64,000 bases of DNA from Caballeronia sordidicola (GTDB lineage: Bacteria; Pseudomonadota; Gammaproteobacteria; Burkholderiales; Burkholderiaceae), in NCBI RefSeq assembly GCF_000729995.1, contig NZ_JNFG01000201.1, positions 1-64,000 on the forward strand. Direction: 5' to 3'. This document shows positions 8,426 through 17,208 of this stretch, piece after piece. A model generated the notes under the pieces. The model saw only the letters and a list, made by a program, of their open reading frames with translations, made no database searches and was not told where the DNA came from. Both the position numbers and the translations under genes were made by a program. Positions within the stretch are counted from its first letter, which is position 1. The number at the start of each line of letters is the position of its first letter.

Positions 8426-9148
8426 TCAACTCTCCAGGCCAAGATACACGCGCCTGACTTCGGGGTCGTCCATCACGGCGGCCGGCTTGCCCTGTGCAAG
8501 GTGCCGGCCGAAGTGGATGACCAGCAAGCGATCGGCGACGGCGAGCAGCGCATGCACTACATGCTCGATCCATACGATCGTCACGCCCTGCTCTTTGACG
8601 CTGCGGATTTCATCGACGAGTTCATGTGTCTCCTGCTCGGTCAGACCGCCCGCTATTTCATCGAGCAGCAGCAGTTTCGGCCGGGTCGCGAGTGCGCGGG
8701 CAAGTTCGAGGCGCTTGCGGTCCAGCAACGTCAGCGTGCCGGCCAACTGGTCCGCACGGCGCTTAAGACCGGTGCGCTCAAGTACATCGATGCACAGGTC
8801 AGCCGCTTCACGTTCTTTTAGCTCGCCGCCAAAGGTGGCGCCGACCAGCAGGTTCTCGAATACCGTCATGCCACCGAAGGGCCGGGGCACCTGATACGAC
8901 CGCCCAATACCCGCCACACACCGGCGATACGGCGCCAGTTTGCCGATGTCGGCTCCGTCGAATTCGATTGTGCCGGCGTCCGGCCGTACGTCACCGCTGA
9001 TGAGGTTGAAGAGGGTAGTCTTGCCCGCGCCGTTCGGTCCGAGGATCCCGTAGGTCTCGCCTTGCTCGATCGCGAAGCTGATGTTGTCGGTGACTTTGAG
9101 CGCACCGTAGCTCTTCGACACGCCCGTCAATCTGAGAACGCAACTCAT
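8426..9148 (-). CDS. livG: ABC transporter ATP-binding protein (LivG family)
   Basis: 240 residues. Walker A GPNGAGKTT near residue 38, Walker B LLLDEIAGGLT, and LivG-type GIGRSYQVPRPFGGMTVFENL are visible. The signature reads LTLLDRKRLELARAL, the degenerate form usual for LivG proteins. It lies 13 nt after the binding-protein gene and directly before livF, in standard Liv order. Confidence 0.88.
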   Translation of the reverse strand: MSCVLRLTGVSKSYGALKVTDNISFAIEQGETYGILGPNGAGKTTLFNLISGDVRPDAGTIEFDGADIGKLAPYRRCVAGIGRSYQVPRPFGGMTVFENLLVGATFGGELKEREAADLCIDVLERTGLKRRADQLAGTLTLLDRKRLELARALATRPKLLLLDEIAGGLTEQETHELVDEIRSVKEQGVTIVWIEHVVHALLAVADRLLVIHFGRHLAQGKPAAVMDDPEVRRVYLGLES

Positions 9149-9161
9149 GCTCGCCTCCCCT

Positions 9162-10451
9162 CTAGCCGATCAACTTGAGCGGGCCGGACAGCGGCACATT
9201 CGGCGCAAGCTGGTTGTTCACGATTGCAAGGTCGAAGCGATGCGTCTGCCCCTTGATCCATTGACCGCCAACCAGCGGCGTCTTCGCGACGTTCTTCACC
9301 GGCCCGCCGCCCCATGCGACGTGACCGACGACGGTATCGAGTTTCGTCGATGCCACCGCATCGCGAATCGCTTCGTTCGAGTCAACGTCCTTGCTACGCT
9401 TGAGCGCGTCCACCGCGATCTCGAACAATGCGTGCGCGAAGCCGATAGGCTGGGTCCATTGTTTCGATGTCGCCTTCTCGTATGCATCGGCTAACTGACG
9501 GGCCGACTGCCCGGTCAGCGACGACTTGAACGGGTGCGATGGAGACCACCATACTTCGGTGGAGAGACCCTCGCCAAGATCGCCCAGCGCTTCTATTGAA
9601 GTCGGGAACAGGAGTGCCTTTCCGATCGAAATGACTTTCGGTTTAAAACCCTGCTGGCGCGCCTGCACCAGGAAGTTCTTCGCGTCGGGCGGAATCACGA
9701 CGCCCGTCACGATCTGCGCGCCGCCTTGCTTGAACGCTGCGATTTGTGCCGAAAAGTCCTGCGTCATGGACTGAAAGCGGCCGGGGTCTTTCAGCGTAAA
9801 ACCCTTTTGCGCGAGCACGGGCGGAAAGCCGAGCTTGCCGTCGCCCCATGCGTTGCCATCGCCGTCATTCGGAAAGAGTCCGCCGACCGACTTGTTGGTC
9901 TGCACCGATTGCCACATGCCGGTGTACACGGCGATCACGTCTTCAAGGCCCCAGAAGAAGTGATACGTAAAACGAAAACCCTTCTTGGGATCGCCCTTCC
10001 TGCCGAAGAACCAGGGTTGCCACGGGACGACCGTGGAGACGCACGGCATCTCGTTGATCTCGCACGCATCGCTCACGGGATTGGCTGTTTCTGGCGTTCC
10101 CGAAACCAGCATGATGTCGACCTTGTCCTTCAGGATCAGGTCGTTCGCCACTTCGCCGGCGCGGTTCGGATTCGACTGGCTGTCCTTGACCAGGATCGCG
10201 ACAGGATACTGCTTGCCATTGATCGCAATGCCGTCTTTAAGCGCCGCCTGCATCTGTCCGATGACAAAGCGGTCAGCTTCGCCGAACGGTGCAAGCGGAC
10301 CGGTTTGCGGCGACACGTAACCGATCTTGAGCGTACGCGGACTGGCAGCGTTCGCGATGCGCGCAAGCAGCGGGGAAGCCGCGACAAGCGTACCGCCCGC
10401 CGCGAGCTTCACGAAATGACGGCGAGCGCCGTTGATGGAATGATCGTCCAT
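9162..10451 (-). CDS. Periplasmic substrate-binding protein of Liv-type ABC importer, Tat-like signal
   Basis: 429 residues. The N-terminus has GARRHFVKLAAGG followed by a hydrophobic run and an AxA-like cleavage region near residue 35, a probable twin-arginine signal. The mature part opens with LKIGYVSPQTGPLAPFGEAD, characteristic of the LivK/amide/urea-binding type I fold (Peripla_BP_6). As the operon encodes hydroquinone breakdown, an aromatic acid or phenolic ligand is plausible. The ribosome site and spacing (GGAGACAGACATG) are identical to those of the dioxygenase small-subunit gene, suggesting strong translation of both. Confidence 0.87.
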   Translation of the reverse strand: MDDHSINGARRHFVKLAAGGTLVAASPLLARIANAASPRTLKIGYVSPQTGPLAPFGEADRFVIGQMQAALKDGIAINGKQYPVAILVKDSQSNPNRAGEVANDLILKDKVDIMLVSGTPETANPVSDACEINEMPCVSTVVPWQPWFFGRKGDPKKGFRFTYHFFWGLEDVIAVYTGMWQSVQTNKSVGGLFPNDGDGNAWGDGKLGFPPVLAQKGFTLKDPGRFQSMTQDFSAQIAAFKQGGAQIVTGVVIPPDAKNFLVQARQQGFKPKVISIGKALLFPTSIEALGDLGEGLSTEVWWSPSHPFKSSLTGQSARQLADAYEKATSKQWTQPIGFAHALFEIAVDALKRSKDVDSNEAIRDAVASTKLDTVVGHVAWGGGPVKNVAKTPLVGGQWIKGQTHRFDLAIVNNQLAPNVPLSGPLKLIG

Positions 10452-10514
10452 GTCTGTCTCCTTCAGTCTTTTATGGTGCTGTCCCGGCCTTCTTGCGTGC
10501 CAGGCTCAGGGTAG

Positions 10515-11573
10515 TCAGTCGGGGCGGCGACCCTCGTAAGCGGCTTCAAGCAAAGCCCGCAATGCGCCACGTTCGAGGGGCCTCGGATTCCAATAGGGGG
10601 CCTTCGATGCAATATCCAGCGCGACGCCAATATCCGATTCCTTCAGTCCGATATCCTTCAACGCCGTCGGTGCGCCATTGTCACGAGCGAGATCGAACAC
10701 GCCTTGCGCTGCATCCGAAGCCCCAAGCGCACGCGCGATCCGCTGCATCGCTAGCGGTGCGGCTTCGCGGTTGTACGCAAGCGCATGCGGCAACACGATG
10801 GTGTGTGTCTCAGCGTGCGGCAAGTTGAAGGTGCCGCCAAGCGTGTGGCACAGCTTGTGATGCAATGCCATGCCAACGCTGCCGAGCACGGCGCCGCACA
10901 GCCATGCGCCGTAGAGGCAATCGGCGCGGGCATCGAGATCGTCAAGGCGGGAAACGACGCGACCTATGCCGGCTCCCAGCGCACGAATGCCCTCCTCCGC
11001 CATCAATCCGGTAATCGGATTCGCATCTTGTGCGTAGAGCCCTTCGGCCGCATGCGCGATTGCGTTGATGCCGCTTGTGACAGACAGCGAGGCCGGCAGC
11101 GACACCGTCAGCTCAGGATCGTAGATGACAGTCTTCGGCAACACACGCAGGTCGCGGCCGGTCTTCTTCAAGCCGGCTTCGGTGAGCCCGTACACAGGCG
11201 TCATTTCCGAACCTGCATACGTGGTTGGAACGGCAATGATCGGCAGCGATGAAGTCAGTGCAATTGCCTTGCCGAGCCCGGTCGTGGAGCCACCACCTAT
11301 CGCCACGGCGCAGTCGGCGCCCAGCTTCGTAGCGTAATCGCGGGCCTCCTTCGCAATCTCCACAGGCACATGCATGACTGCCTTCGAAAACACGCCAACC
11401 GCCCGCGAGCCGAGTCGCGCGGCGAACGCCTCGGCCTGCTCGCGCTGCTGCGGTGTGGACAGCACGATGGCGCGTTTAGCCCCCAGCAGATCGATCTCGC
11501 GCTCGAGGTGGCGGATGCTGCCCGCACCAAAGACCACGCGTGAAGGCAAGCCCTGATAGATGAACGGGTCCAT
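10515..11573 (-). CDS. Maleylacetate reductase
   Basis: 352 residues of the iron-containing alcohol dehydrogenase fold. The start MDPFIYQGLPSRVVFGAGS, the nucleotide-binding AIGGGSTTGLGKAIAL, PTTYAGSEMTPVYG and a His-rich region MALHHKLCHTLGG are typical of maleylacetate reductases such as TfdF, ClcE and PnpF. It reduces maleylacetate to beta-ketoadipate with NAD(P)H, the last dedicated step of the hydroquinone route. It follows the aldehyde dehydrogenase gene by 2 nt, so the two steps are co-translated. Confidence 0.9.
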   Translation of the reverse strand: MDPFIYQGLPSRVVFGAGSIRHLEREIDLLGAKRAIVLSTPQQREQAEAFAARLGSRAVGVFSKAVMHVPVEIAKEARDYATKLGADCAVAIGGGSTTGLGKAIALTSSLPIIAVPTTYAGSEMTPVYGLTEAGLKKTGRDLRVLPKTVIYDPELTVSLPASLSVTSGINAIAHAAEGLYAQDANPITGLMAEEGIRALGAGIGRVVSRLDDLDARADCLYGAWLCGAVLGSVGMALHHKLCHTLGGTFNLPHAETHTIVLPHALAYNREAAPLAMQRIARALGASDAAQGVFDLARDNGAPTALKDIGLKESDIGVALDIASKAPYWNPRPLERGALRALLEAAYEGRRPD

Positions 11574-11575
11574 GA

Positions 11576-13039
11576 TCAGCGCGGATAATAAGGCGGAATG
11601 TTGGCGTCGACGTTCACCCAGACCGACTTCGGCTGCGTGTATTCGCGCATGACTTCAAAGCCCATCTCGCGGCCATAACCGCTCGATCCCACTCCGCCGA
11701 ACGGTGACGCCGGACTCACGCGCTTATAGCAATTGATCCAGACCATGCCGCTTTTCAACTGACGCGCAAAAAGATGCGCGCGTTGCAAGTCGCGTGTCCA
11801 CATGCCGGCGCCCAGTCCGTATTCGGTGCCGTTTGCAATGGCCAGAGCCTCTTCATCGCTCCCGAATGTGCTCACCGTGACGAACGGGCCGAATACCTCT
11901 TCCTGCGACACGCGATCGCCAGGCTTCGCCGCAACAATAGTCGGTTCTACGTAGCAACCGTTGGCAAGTGCGGCGCTTTCCGGCGCCTTGCCGCCTGACA
12001 GGATGCGGCCGCCCTGCTCGCGAGCGACATCGACATAAGACAGAACGCGGTCACGATGATGACGCGACGTCAGCGGCCCCATCTCGGTCCTCGGATCGAG
12101 CGGATCGCCGATCCTGATCGAACGCGCCAGCGCGATAAACCGCTCAAGCAGTTCGTCCGCCACCGACTCATGCACGATCAGCCGCGATGCCGCAATGCAA
12201 GCCTGCCCCTGGTTATGAAAGATACCGAACGCAGAGCCTTGCAAGACAGCGTCGAGATCGGCATCGGCGAATACGACGTTCGCGCCCTTGCCGCCCAGTT
12301 CGAGTTGCACCTTCTTGAGATTGCCGGCGGAGGCCTGCACGACCTTGCGCCCGACTGCGGTCGAACCGGTGAACGCCACCTTGCTGATCTCTGGATGCTC
12401 GGCAATATATTGCCCCGCCACCTGACCGAGACCCGGCACGATGTTCACCACGCCCGGCGGGAAACCTACCTCGGCCATCAGTTCGGCAATCGCGAGACTG
12501 GACAGCGGCGTGAGTTCCGCCGGCTTCATGATCACGCAATTGCCGGCGGCAAGCGCGGGCGCCATCTTCCAGCTGGTGAACATCAGCGGGAAGTTCCATG
12601 GCACGACTTGCCCGACCACGCCGACCGGTTCGCGCGTCACATAGTTCAGGAAGCCCGCTTCAACCGGAACCACCGTTCCTTCGAATTTGTCCGCCATGCC
12701 GCCGAAATAACGGAAAGTGACAGCTGTGCGCGGCACGTCGAGATTGCGGGTATCGCGAATCGGATGCCCTGTGTCCAGCGACTCGAGCCGGGCCAGTTCA
12801 TCGGCATTCGCTTCAATGGCGTCGGCTAGCTTGAGCAGCAGGCGGCCGCGATCCATGGCCGCCATGTTGCTCCACTTCGGGAACGCAGCTTTCGCCGCGG
12901 CGACGGCGCGGTCGATATCCGCAGGGCCGGCCATCGACACTTGAGCGATCACGGAGTTGTCGTGCGGGTTGAGTGAAGCCAGCGTTTCACCGCTCTCGGC
13001 GGGAACGAAGCGGCCATTGATGAACAGTTGCGTTTGCAT
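11576..13039 (-). CDS. Aldehyde dehydrogenase, likely 4-hydroxymuconic semialdehyde dehydrogenase
   Basis: 487 residues. Rossmann motif GSTAVG (225-230), general base Glu247 in LELGGK, and nucleophile Cys281 in NQGQACIA identify an active NAD(P)+-dependent aldehyde dehydrogenase. Position between the hydroquinone dioxygenase and maleylacetate reductase genes points to oxidation of 4-hydroxymuconic semialdehyde to maleylacetate, the PnpE/HapE step. The general family is certain; the substrate is inferred from context. Confidence 0.88.
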   Translation of the reverse strand: MQTQLFINGRFVPAESGETLASLNPHDNSVIAQVSMAGPADIDRAVAAAKAAFPKWSNMAAMDRGRLLLKLADAIEANADELARLESLDTGHPIRDTRNLDVPRTAVTFRYFGGMADKFEGTVVPVEAGFLNYVTREPVGVVGQVVPWNFPLMFTSWKMAPALAAGNCVIMKPAELTPLSSLAIAELMAEVGFPPGVVNIVPGLGQVAGQYIAEHPEISKVAFTGSTAVGRKVVQASAGNLKKVQLELGGKGANVVFADADLDAVLQGSAFGIFHNQGQACIAASRLIVHESVADELLERFIALARSIRIGDPLDPRTEMGPLTSRHHRDRVLSYVDVAREQGGRILSGGKAPESAALANGCYVEPTIVAAKPGDRVSQEEVFGPFVTVSTFGSDEEALAIANGTEYGLGAGMWTRDLQRAHLFARQLKSGMVWINCYKRVSPASPFGGVGSSGYGREMGFEVMREYTQPKSVWVNVDANIPPYYPR

Positions 13040-13089
13040 GGTGGTCCTGCCTGATGAACAAATGAAAGCTGAAGACGAAACCCTGCCCG

Positions 13090-13112
13090 CGACGCCGGCG
13101 AGACCGGCGTCG
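13090..13112 (-). other. Intra-operon hairpin
   Basis: CGACGCCGG (13090-13098) and CCGGCGTCG (13104-13112) form a 9-bp stem with a 5-nt loop between the dioxygenase large-subunit gene and the aldehyde dehydrogenase gene. There is no U-tract, so it is more likely an mRNA-stabilising or processing element than a terminator. Flanking AACCCTG and CAGGGGTT could extend it. Confidence 0.5.
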
Positions 13113-13139
13113 TTAGCGACCTAAAGAAGCAACAGGGGT

Positions 13140-14135
13140 TTAGAGCGGTACCGGATACGGCGGGAGTTCGCCGCTCTCGTAACGCTTGGGCAGATCGGGG
13201 GTTGCGTTCTCCCACACGAGCAGCATCGAACGCTTTTGCGAATAACCCTTGTGGCGAATATCGGCAGGCATGGCCGCGATGTCGCCGGCGTTCATCGTGA
13301 TGCGGGCGCGGGGTTCGCCCGTGTCCTTGTCGCCGACATCCCAGATGATCTGATCGGACAGTTGCAGGAACCACTCCACGCGATCGTTGCCGTGAAAGAC
13401 CGGCAGCACGAATTCCTCGGTGGTCGGGCAAAAGAGACTCTGCTTGCAGACGGAGGTGACCGATGGATTCCAGGTAACGTCCGAACGCGAGAGGTATTTG
13501 AAAAGACTGAACGCATGCAGCTCATGTTCGAAGCCAGCCTCTGCGTGGATCTCCGGCTCGTCCTGGCCGATATCCGCGAACTGCCGGTTGACCGGTAGGT
13601 CATCGCGCAACGGCGAATCACCCACGAGTCCCGGCATGCGTTTCGTCGCAATGCGCGTGCGCTCGATCGCGCCAATGTTGTCGCCATGCTTGATACCGAA
13701 TGCCGAACCGGTTTCCTCGGGAGCGGCGAACGGATCAAACCCTTCATTGACCCAGTCTCTCAGGATCGCCTTGAAGGTCGCCATGATCAGCGGCGTTTCA
13801 AACTGCTGCGTGTAGTCGACGCCCGCGTCCTTGAAGCTCGAGTTGTACGAACCGGCATACATGTCCACGCGGCCGTAGTGATTGCGCGTGCCGATCACTT
13901 CGTCGAAGTTGACCCAGCCGTAGAAAAATCCCCACGCCACGTCACGCATCATCGCGCGCAGAAAGTCGTCGGCATGCATCTGGTGCGAACGGGTTTCCCC
14001 CTTCGACGGCCATTTGACCGTGACGAAATAAGCGTCACGGCTGAATTCGAAATCACCTAGCGTGAAGGTGCGGTAACCGCTCGTCTTGTCCGGGTCGGTC
14101 GCGGTGACACTTTGAAAACCTGCTGACTGGTCCAT
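13140..14135 (-). CDS. pnpD: Hydroquinone 1,2-dioxygenase large (iron-binding) subunit, PnpD/HapD type
   Basis: 331 residues, the usual size of the large subunit of two-component hydroquinone dioxygenases. As I recall the PnpCD structure, iron is bound by His256, Asn258, Glu262 and His303. Here the same spacing is present, shifted by eight: H248, N250 and E254 in FHGNDRVEW, and H295 in ADIRHKGYS. It opens the ring of hydroquinone to 4-hydroxymuconic semialdehyde. The small-subunit gene lies just upstream, and the dehydrogenase and reductase genes follow. GAGGA precedes the ATG. The sequence is unrelated to extradiol catechol dioxygenases. Confidence 0.88.
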   Translation of the reverse strand: MDQSAGFQSVTATDPDKTSGYRTFTLGDFEFSRDAYFVTVKWPSKGETRSHQMHADDFLRAMMRDVAWGFFYGWVNFDEVIGTRNHYGRVDMYAGSYNSSFKDAGVDYTQQFETPLIMATFKAILRDWVNEGFDPFAAPEETGSAFGIKHGDNIGAIERTRIATKRMPGLVGDSPLRDDLPVNRQFADIGQDEPEIHAEAGFEHELHAFSLFKYLSRSDVTWNPSVTSVCKQSLFCPTTEEFVLPVFHGNDRVEWFLQLSDQIIWDVGDKDTGEPRARITMNAGDIAAMPADIRHKGYSQKRSMLLVWENATPDLPKRYESGELPPYPVPL

Positions 14136-14190
14136 GGCTTGTTCCTCGAAAGTTGATCAGGTCGATGTCGATAAGGCGGGCTCACGGCCT

Positions 14191-14226
14191 CATTGAATGC
14201 CTTATTGAATGCCTCATTGAATGCAT
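14191..14226 (-). repeat. Three tandem 12-nt repeats across the small-subunit stop codon
   Basis: Three 12-mers (14191-14202, 14203-14214, 14215-14226) share ATTGAATGC. Read on the minus strand in the gene's frame, each unit ends in a stop (TGA, TAA, TGA), so the gene has a stacked set of in-frame stops. This looks like a slippage expansion at the 3' end of the small-subunit gene. Confidence 0.75.
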
Positions 14227-14705
14227 ATCTCGGCCCACTTCTCTACCGAACACGAACCAAGAATGGTCTGGACGAGCAGAACGCCCGTCTGGCGGGCTTC
14301 GAATCGATAAGCAGCACCGGCAGGCAGCAGCGCCTGATGACCACGGCGCAAACGCACGTACCCCATCGGCTGGCCTGCAGGTTCGCCTTCGAGACGCACG
14401 CTGCCTTCTGTATCGGCGTTGACGAGCGGACCGTCGGAGGGCTTGATGAAATGCACGTCGATCTCGCCGTCGAGCACCACCGCGAACTCATCGTGCGACG
14501 CGCTGAACCATGGCGAGACGCCTTCGGCGCGAACCGTCTCGATCACGTATTTGAGGTTTTTTCCGACCACCACTTTCTCGTACGGTGCAGCGTGGCTGGC
14601 AACCTCGAATACATTGGACATGGCGTAATGTCCGGGTTTGCCCTTGATGATTTCGATGGAGCCCTTGCGGTAATTGCCGAGGCTGCCGAGATAGGTCTCT
14701 TGCAT
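14214..14705 (-). CDS. pnpC: Hydroquinone 1,2-dioxygenase small subunit, PnpC/HapC type
   Basis: 163 residues from ATG at 14705, which is preceded by GGAGACAG; longer upstream starts lack such a site. The N-terminus MQETYLGSLGNYRKGSIEII and the cupin-like core with ASHDEFAVVLDGEIDVHF match the small subunit of type II hydroquinone dioxygenases. The subunit does not bind the iron but is needed for the active heterotetramer. It is the first structural gene of the operon, with an inverted repeat of LysR-operator type about 95 bp upstream. Confidence 0.87.
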   Translation of the reverse strand: MQETYLGSLGNYRKGSIEIIKGKPGHYAMSNVFEVASHAAPYEKVVVGKNLKYVIETVRAEGVSPWFSASHDEFAVVLDGEIDVHFIKPSDGPLVNADTEGSVRLEGEPAGQPMGYVRLRRGHQALLPAGAAYRFEARQTGVLLVQTILGSCSVEKWAEICIQ

Positions 14706-14797
14706 GTCTGTCTCCATTGCTTTCTTGAAAGACGGTTGTGAACGCGTTGCCTTGGAACGAAGATTAGGGCCGCGCGCGCAACGGGGCAATGGATTGA

Positions 14798-14816
14798 GGT
14801 TCGCGTTTGGCGAACC
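14798..14816. promoter_or_regulatory. Probable LysR-type operator before the hydroquinone operon
   Basis: GGTTCGC (14798-14804) and GCGAACC (14810-14816) form a perfect 7-bp inverted repeat with a 5-nt spacer, containing a T-N11-A core (T14801, A14813) as in LysR-family boxes. It lies in the gap between the lysR stop and the first dioxygenase gene, at a position suited to activation of the operon. No U-tract follows, so a terminator reading is less likely. Confidence 0.6.
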
Positions 14817-14880
14817 CTACGTGCTCACAAAAGACGCTAGGGAAAGTACTGAGAAGCGCGCCGCGTCGCGGGGACCCCGC

Positions 14881-15846
14881 TCATGCGTCGCCGAGTTCGT
14901 CGCCAACGTTCTTGGTTTCGTCATCGGGCGGCGAGATACCGAGCGCCCGGTCCCACTGCGGTTCGCGCAAGTAGCGCGCACGCAGGAACTCGACAAACGC
15001 CTTCACTTTTGTGGTCGACCTGTGGGACGCCGGATAGACCGCCGAGAGCCATAGCGGCGGTGCAGCATACTCGGGGAGCACACGGACGAGACGCCGTTCG
15101 AGCAGATCGGCGGCGGCCACCATGGTCGGCAGATAAGCGACGCCGGCACCGGCGCGAGCGAATTCCAGGAGCAGGTGCACGCTGTTTGTCTTGAGCACCG
15201 GATTGAGTGCGATCTCGAAGCATTCGTTGCCCTTCATGAGGGGCCAGTTGTCGCCCCACGGGTAATACGAATAACGCGCGAAGTCGTGCCGCACGAGGTC
15301 GAGCGGCGTTTCTATGACGGGCTCCTCCTTCAGGTAACCGGGGGCCGCGCAGAGCACGCCGCGCACCGGAAAGAGCTTGCGTTCGACCAGCAGGTTCGAC
15401 GCGGGCGGGTAGATCTGCAACGCCAGGTCGAAGCCTTCCTGCACGGGATCGATCACGCGATCGTTGACCGTCACCACGAATTCGATACGAGGATGCGCCT
15501 CGCGAAAAGCAATCAGCGCGTGCGAAAAATGGCCCAGCGCGAAACCCGGCAGCACGTGGACGTTGAGCGTCCCGCTGAGCGAGTGCGTTTCGGCGCTGGT
15601 ACGGCCGGACAGTTCGTGGACTTTATTGACGAGCTGGGCGCAGTCGCGATAATACGACTCACCCACTTCGGACAAGCGCACCGCGCGCGTGGAGCGATGA
15701 AAGAGCGCGACGTTGAAATGCTCTTCAAGCTGTTTGACGCGCGACGTGACGACCGACTTTGCAACACCGAGCTGACGTGCCGCGTTCGCGAAGCTCTGCG
15801 CTTCGGCGGCGCGCACGAACGCTTCCATCGATATGAAAAGGTCCAC
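14881..15846 (-). CDS. LysR-family regulator, probable activator of the hydroquinone operon
   Basis: 321 residues. The N-terminal winged helix (about 1-60) has SFANAARQLGVAKSVVTSRVKQLEE, and the effector-binding domain follows from about residue 90 (GTLNVHVLPGFALGHF). It starts GTG at 15846 behind AGGAGACAG. It lies just upstream of and co-oriented with the dioxygenase genes, and an operator-like palindrome lies between. That placement supports a PnpR-like role, with hydroquinone or its precursor as the probable inducer. Control of the operon is inferred. Confidence 0.85.
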   Translation of the reverse strand: MDLFISMEAFVRAAEAQSFANAARQLGVAKSVVTSRVKQLEEHFNVALFHRSTRAVRLSEVGESYYRDCAQLVNKVHELSGRTSAETHSLSGTLNVHVLPGFALGHFSHALIAFREAHPRIEFVVTVNDRVIDPVQEGFDLALQIYPPASNLLVERKLFPVRGVLCAAPGYLKEEPVIETPLDLVRHDFARYSYYPWGDNWPLMKGNECFEIALNPVLKTNSVHLLLEFARAGAGVAYLPTMVAAADLLERRLVRVLPEYAAPPLWLSAVYPASHRSTTKVKAFVEFLRARYLREPQWDRALGISPPDDETKNVGDELGDA

Positions 15847-16007
15847 GCTGTCTCCTGATCGTTTTGTCTGAACCGCTATTGTCTAATGGAGATTCTAGTT
15901 TCTTTGAGCGGGTGCCGCGGCGCGCTGACCGGTGCGCACAACCTGAATTGATCTTAAAGCCCGCACGCGATGCTGTATTCCAGTTATATGCACAGTTAAA
16001 AAACGAT

Positions 16008-16028
16008 CGATTCAAGTCGACAATCGAG
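16008..16028. promoter_or_regulatory. LysR-type box in the divergent lysR-lysR region
   Basis: TCGATT (16008-16013) and AATCGA (16023-16028) are a 6-bp inverted repeat with a 9-nt spacer that contains T-N11-A. It lies about 75 bp before the rightward LysR gene in the 255-bp region shared by two divergent LysR genes. Autoregulation by one of them is the likely role. Confidence 0.4.
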
Positions 16029-16101
16029 ACACACCGGATAGCGCGTCAAGCGCATCCTCGCCAGATCACAAGACTACAAGATTACAAAAGGGAAAGCTGC
16101 A

Positions 16102-17007
16102 ATGAAGCTGTCATTCGAAGTCCTCGAAGCGCTGGACGCAATCGACCGCACCGGCACGTTTGCCGAAGCGGCCGAATTGCTGCACCGGGTGCCGTCGTCG
16201 CTCAGCTACCTCGTGCAGAAGCTCGAAAGCGATCTCGATGTCGCGCTGTTCGATCGCACCGGCAGGCGCGCCAGGCTCACGCACGCGGGACGTGTGGTGG
16301 TCGAGGACGGCAGGCGGTTGCTGCTCGCCGCAGAGCAACTTGAACAGCGGGCGCAACGCATTCAGGAAGGCTGGGAGGCGGAGCTGCGAATCTGCATCGA
16401 CGAGATCCTGCCGCTCGATGCTTTCTGGCCCTATGTACAAGCGTTCTACGACCTGAAGATGGATACGCGGCTGCGTCTGTCGAGAGAAGTGCTCGGTGGC
16501 ACCTGGGACGCGCTGGTCACGCGGCGCGCCGATCTTGTAGTCGGCGCGGCCGGCGAGCCGCCGCACCTGCCGCATCTGGTGGCTCGTTCGGTCGGATCGC
16601 TACGGCACGTGTTCGTGGTCGCACCCAATCACCCGCTGGCGGATCTGCCCGAGCCGCTTGGAATAGAAACCGTCACGCGTTATCGCGGCGCGGTGATCAG
16701 CGATACATCGCGAGAGTTGAGGCCGCGGTCGGTCGCCACCGGGACTACGCAGGAATTCATCGCGCTGCCCACGCTCAGCGCCAAGCTCGCCGCTCAATGC
16801 GAAGGTGTGGCCGTGGGCACTATACCGGAGTGTCTCGCCGCGCAGCCGATCGCCGAGGGCAAGCTCGTGGCCAAGCGCGTGACCGGCATGCGCGAAGTGA
16901 CGGACTGCTACCTCGCATGGCGCGACGATGAGACCGGTCGGGCGTTACGCTGGTGGGTCGAACAACTGGATCAGCCGGATTTGATCGATCGCTTTATAAG
17001 GCGGTAA
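16102..17007 (+). CDS. LysR-family transcriptional regulator
   Basis: 301 residues with a clear LysR winged helix (FAEAAELLHRVPSSLSYLVQKLES, about 19-42) and a C-terminal effector domain. It resembles the YhaJ/DhaR-like branch of the family by its start MKLSFEVLEALDAIDRTGTF, but this is a weak call. It is divergent from the hydroquinone LysR gene. Its right-hand neighbour is a repeat array, so it has no downstream operon partner. Target unknown. Confidence 0.82.
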   Translation: MKLSFEVLEALDAIDRTGTFAEAAELLHRVPSSLSYLVQKLESDLDVALFDRTGRRARLTHAGRVVVEDGRRLLLAAEQLEQRAQRIQEGWEAELRICIDEILPLDAFWPYVQAFYDLKMDTRLRLSREVLGGTWDALVTRRADLVVGAAGEPPHLPHLVARSVGSLRHVFVVAPNHPLADLPEPLGIETVTRYRGAVISDTSRELRPRSVATGTTQEFIALPTLSAKLAAQCEGVAVGTIPECLAAQPIAEGKLVAKRVTGMREVTDCYLAWRDDETGRALRWWVEQLDQPDLIDRFIRR

Positions 17008-17025
17008 GGGTTTTGGCTCGCGCTA

Positions 17026-17200
17026 GTGGACGGTCTTTTGAGTGGTGGGCGGGGTGCGCGTGGGGGGCGGTGCCTGGGTTGCCAGGTTCTGGCGTTAGGG
17101 GTCGGGGCCAGTGGTGCGTTGCTAAGTTCTGAGGTTAACGGTCAGGGTCAATGCAGGGTTGCCGCTTTCGCCGTTGATGCTAGCGCCCAGAACGTGACAA
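17026..17200 (+). repeat. Dispersed repeat, copy 3 (left flank of the T6SS region)
   Basis: Two 40-nt units at 17078-17117 and 17118-17157 share GTTGC-AGGTTCTG-GGTTA-GGTC-GGG with the copies at 40 and 1025. A third unit starts at 17158 and stops after GTTGCCGCTTTC. The long core and hairpin of copies 1 and 2 are missing. It follows the LysR stop by about 70 bp. Up to 17356 I see only the decayed tail of the zinc-ribbon gene described next. Confidence 0.8.
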
Positions 17201-17208
17201 GGGTCGAC

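Noticed and set aside
15175..15858. 227-codon plus-strand ORF opposite the LysR gene
   Set aside because: Antisense shadow of a well-recognised LysR gene, produced by GC-rich codon bias.
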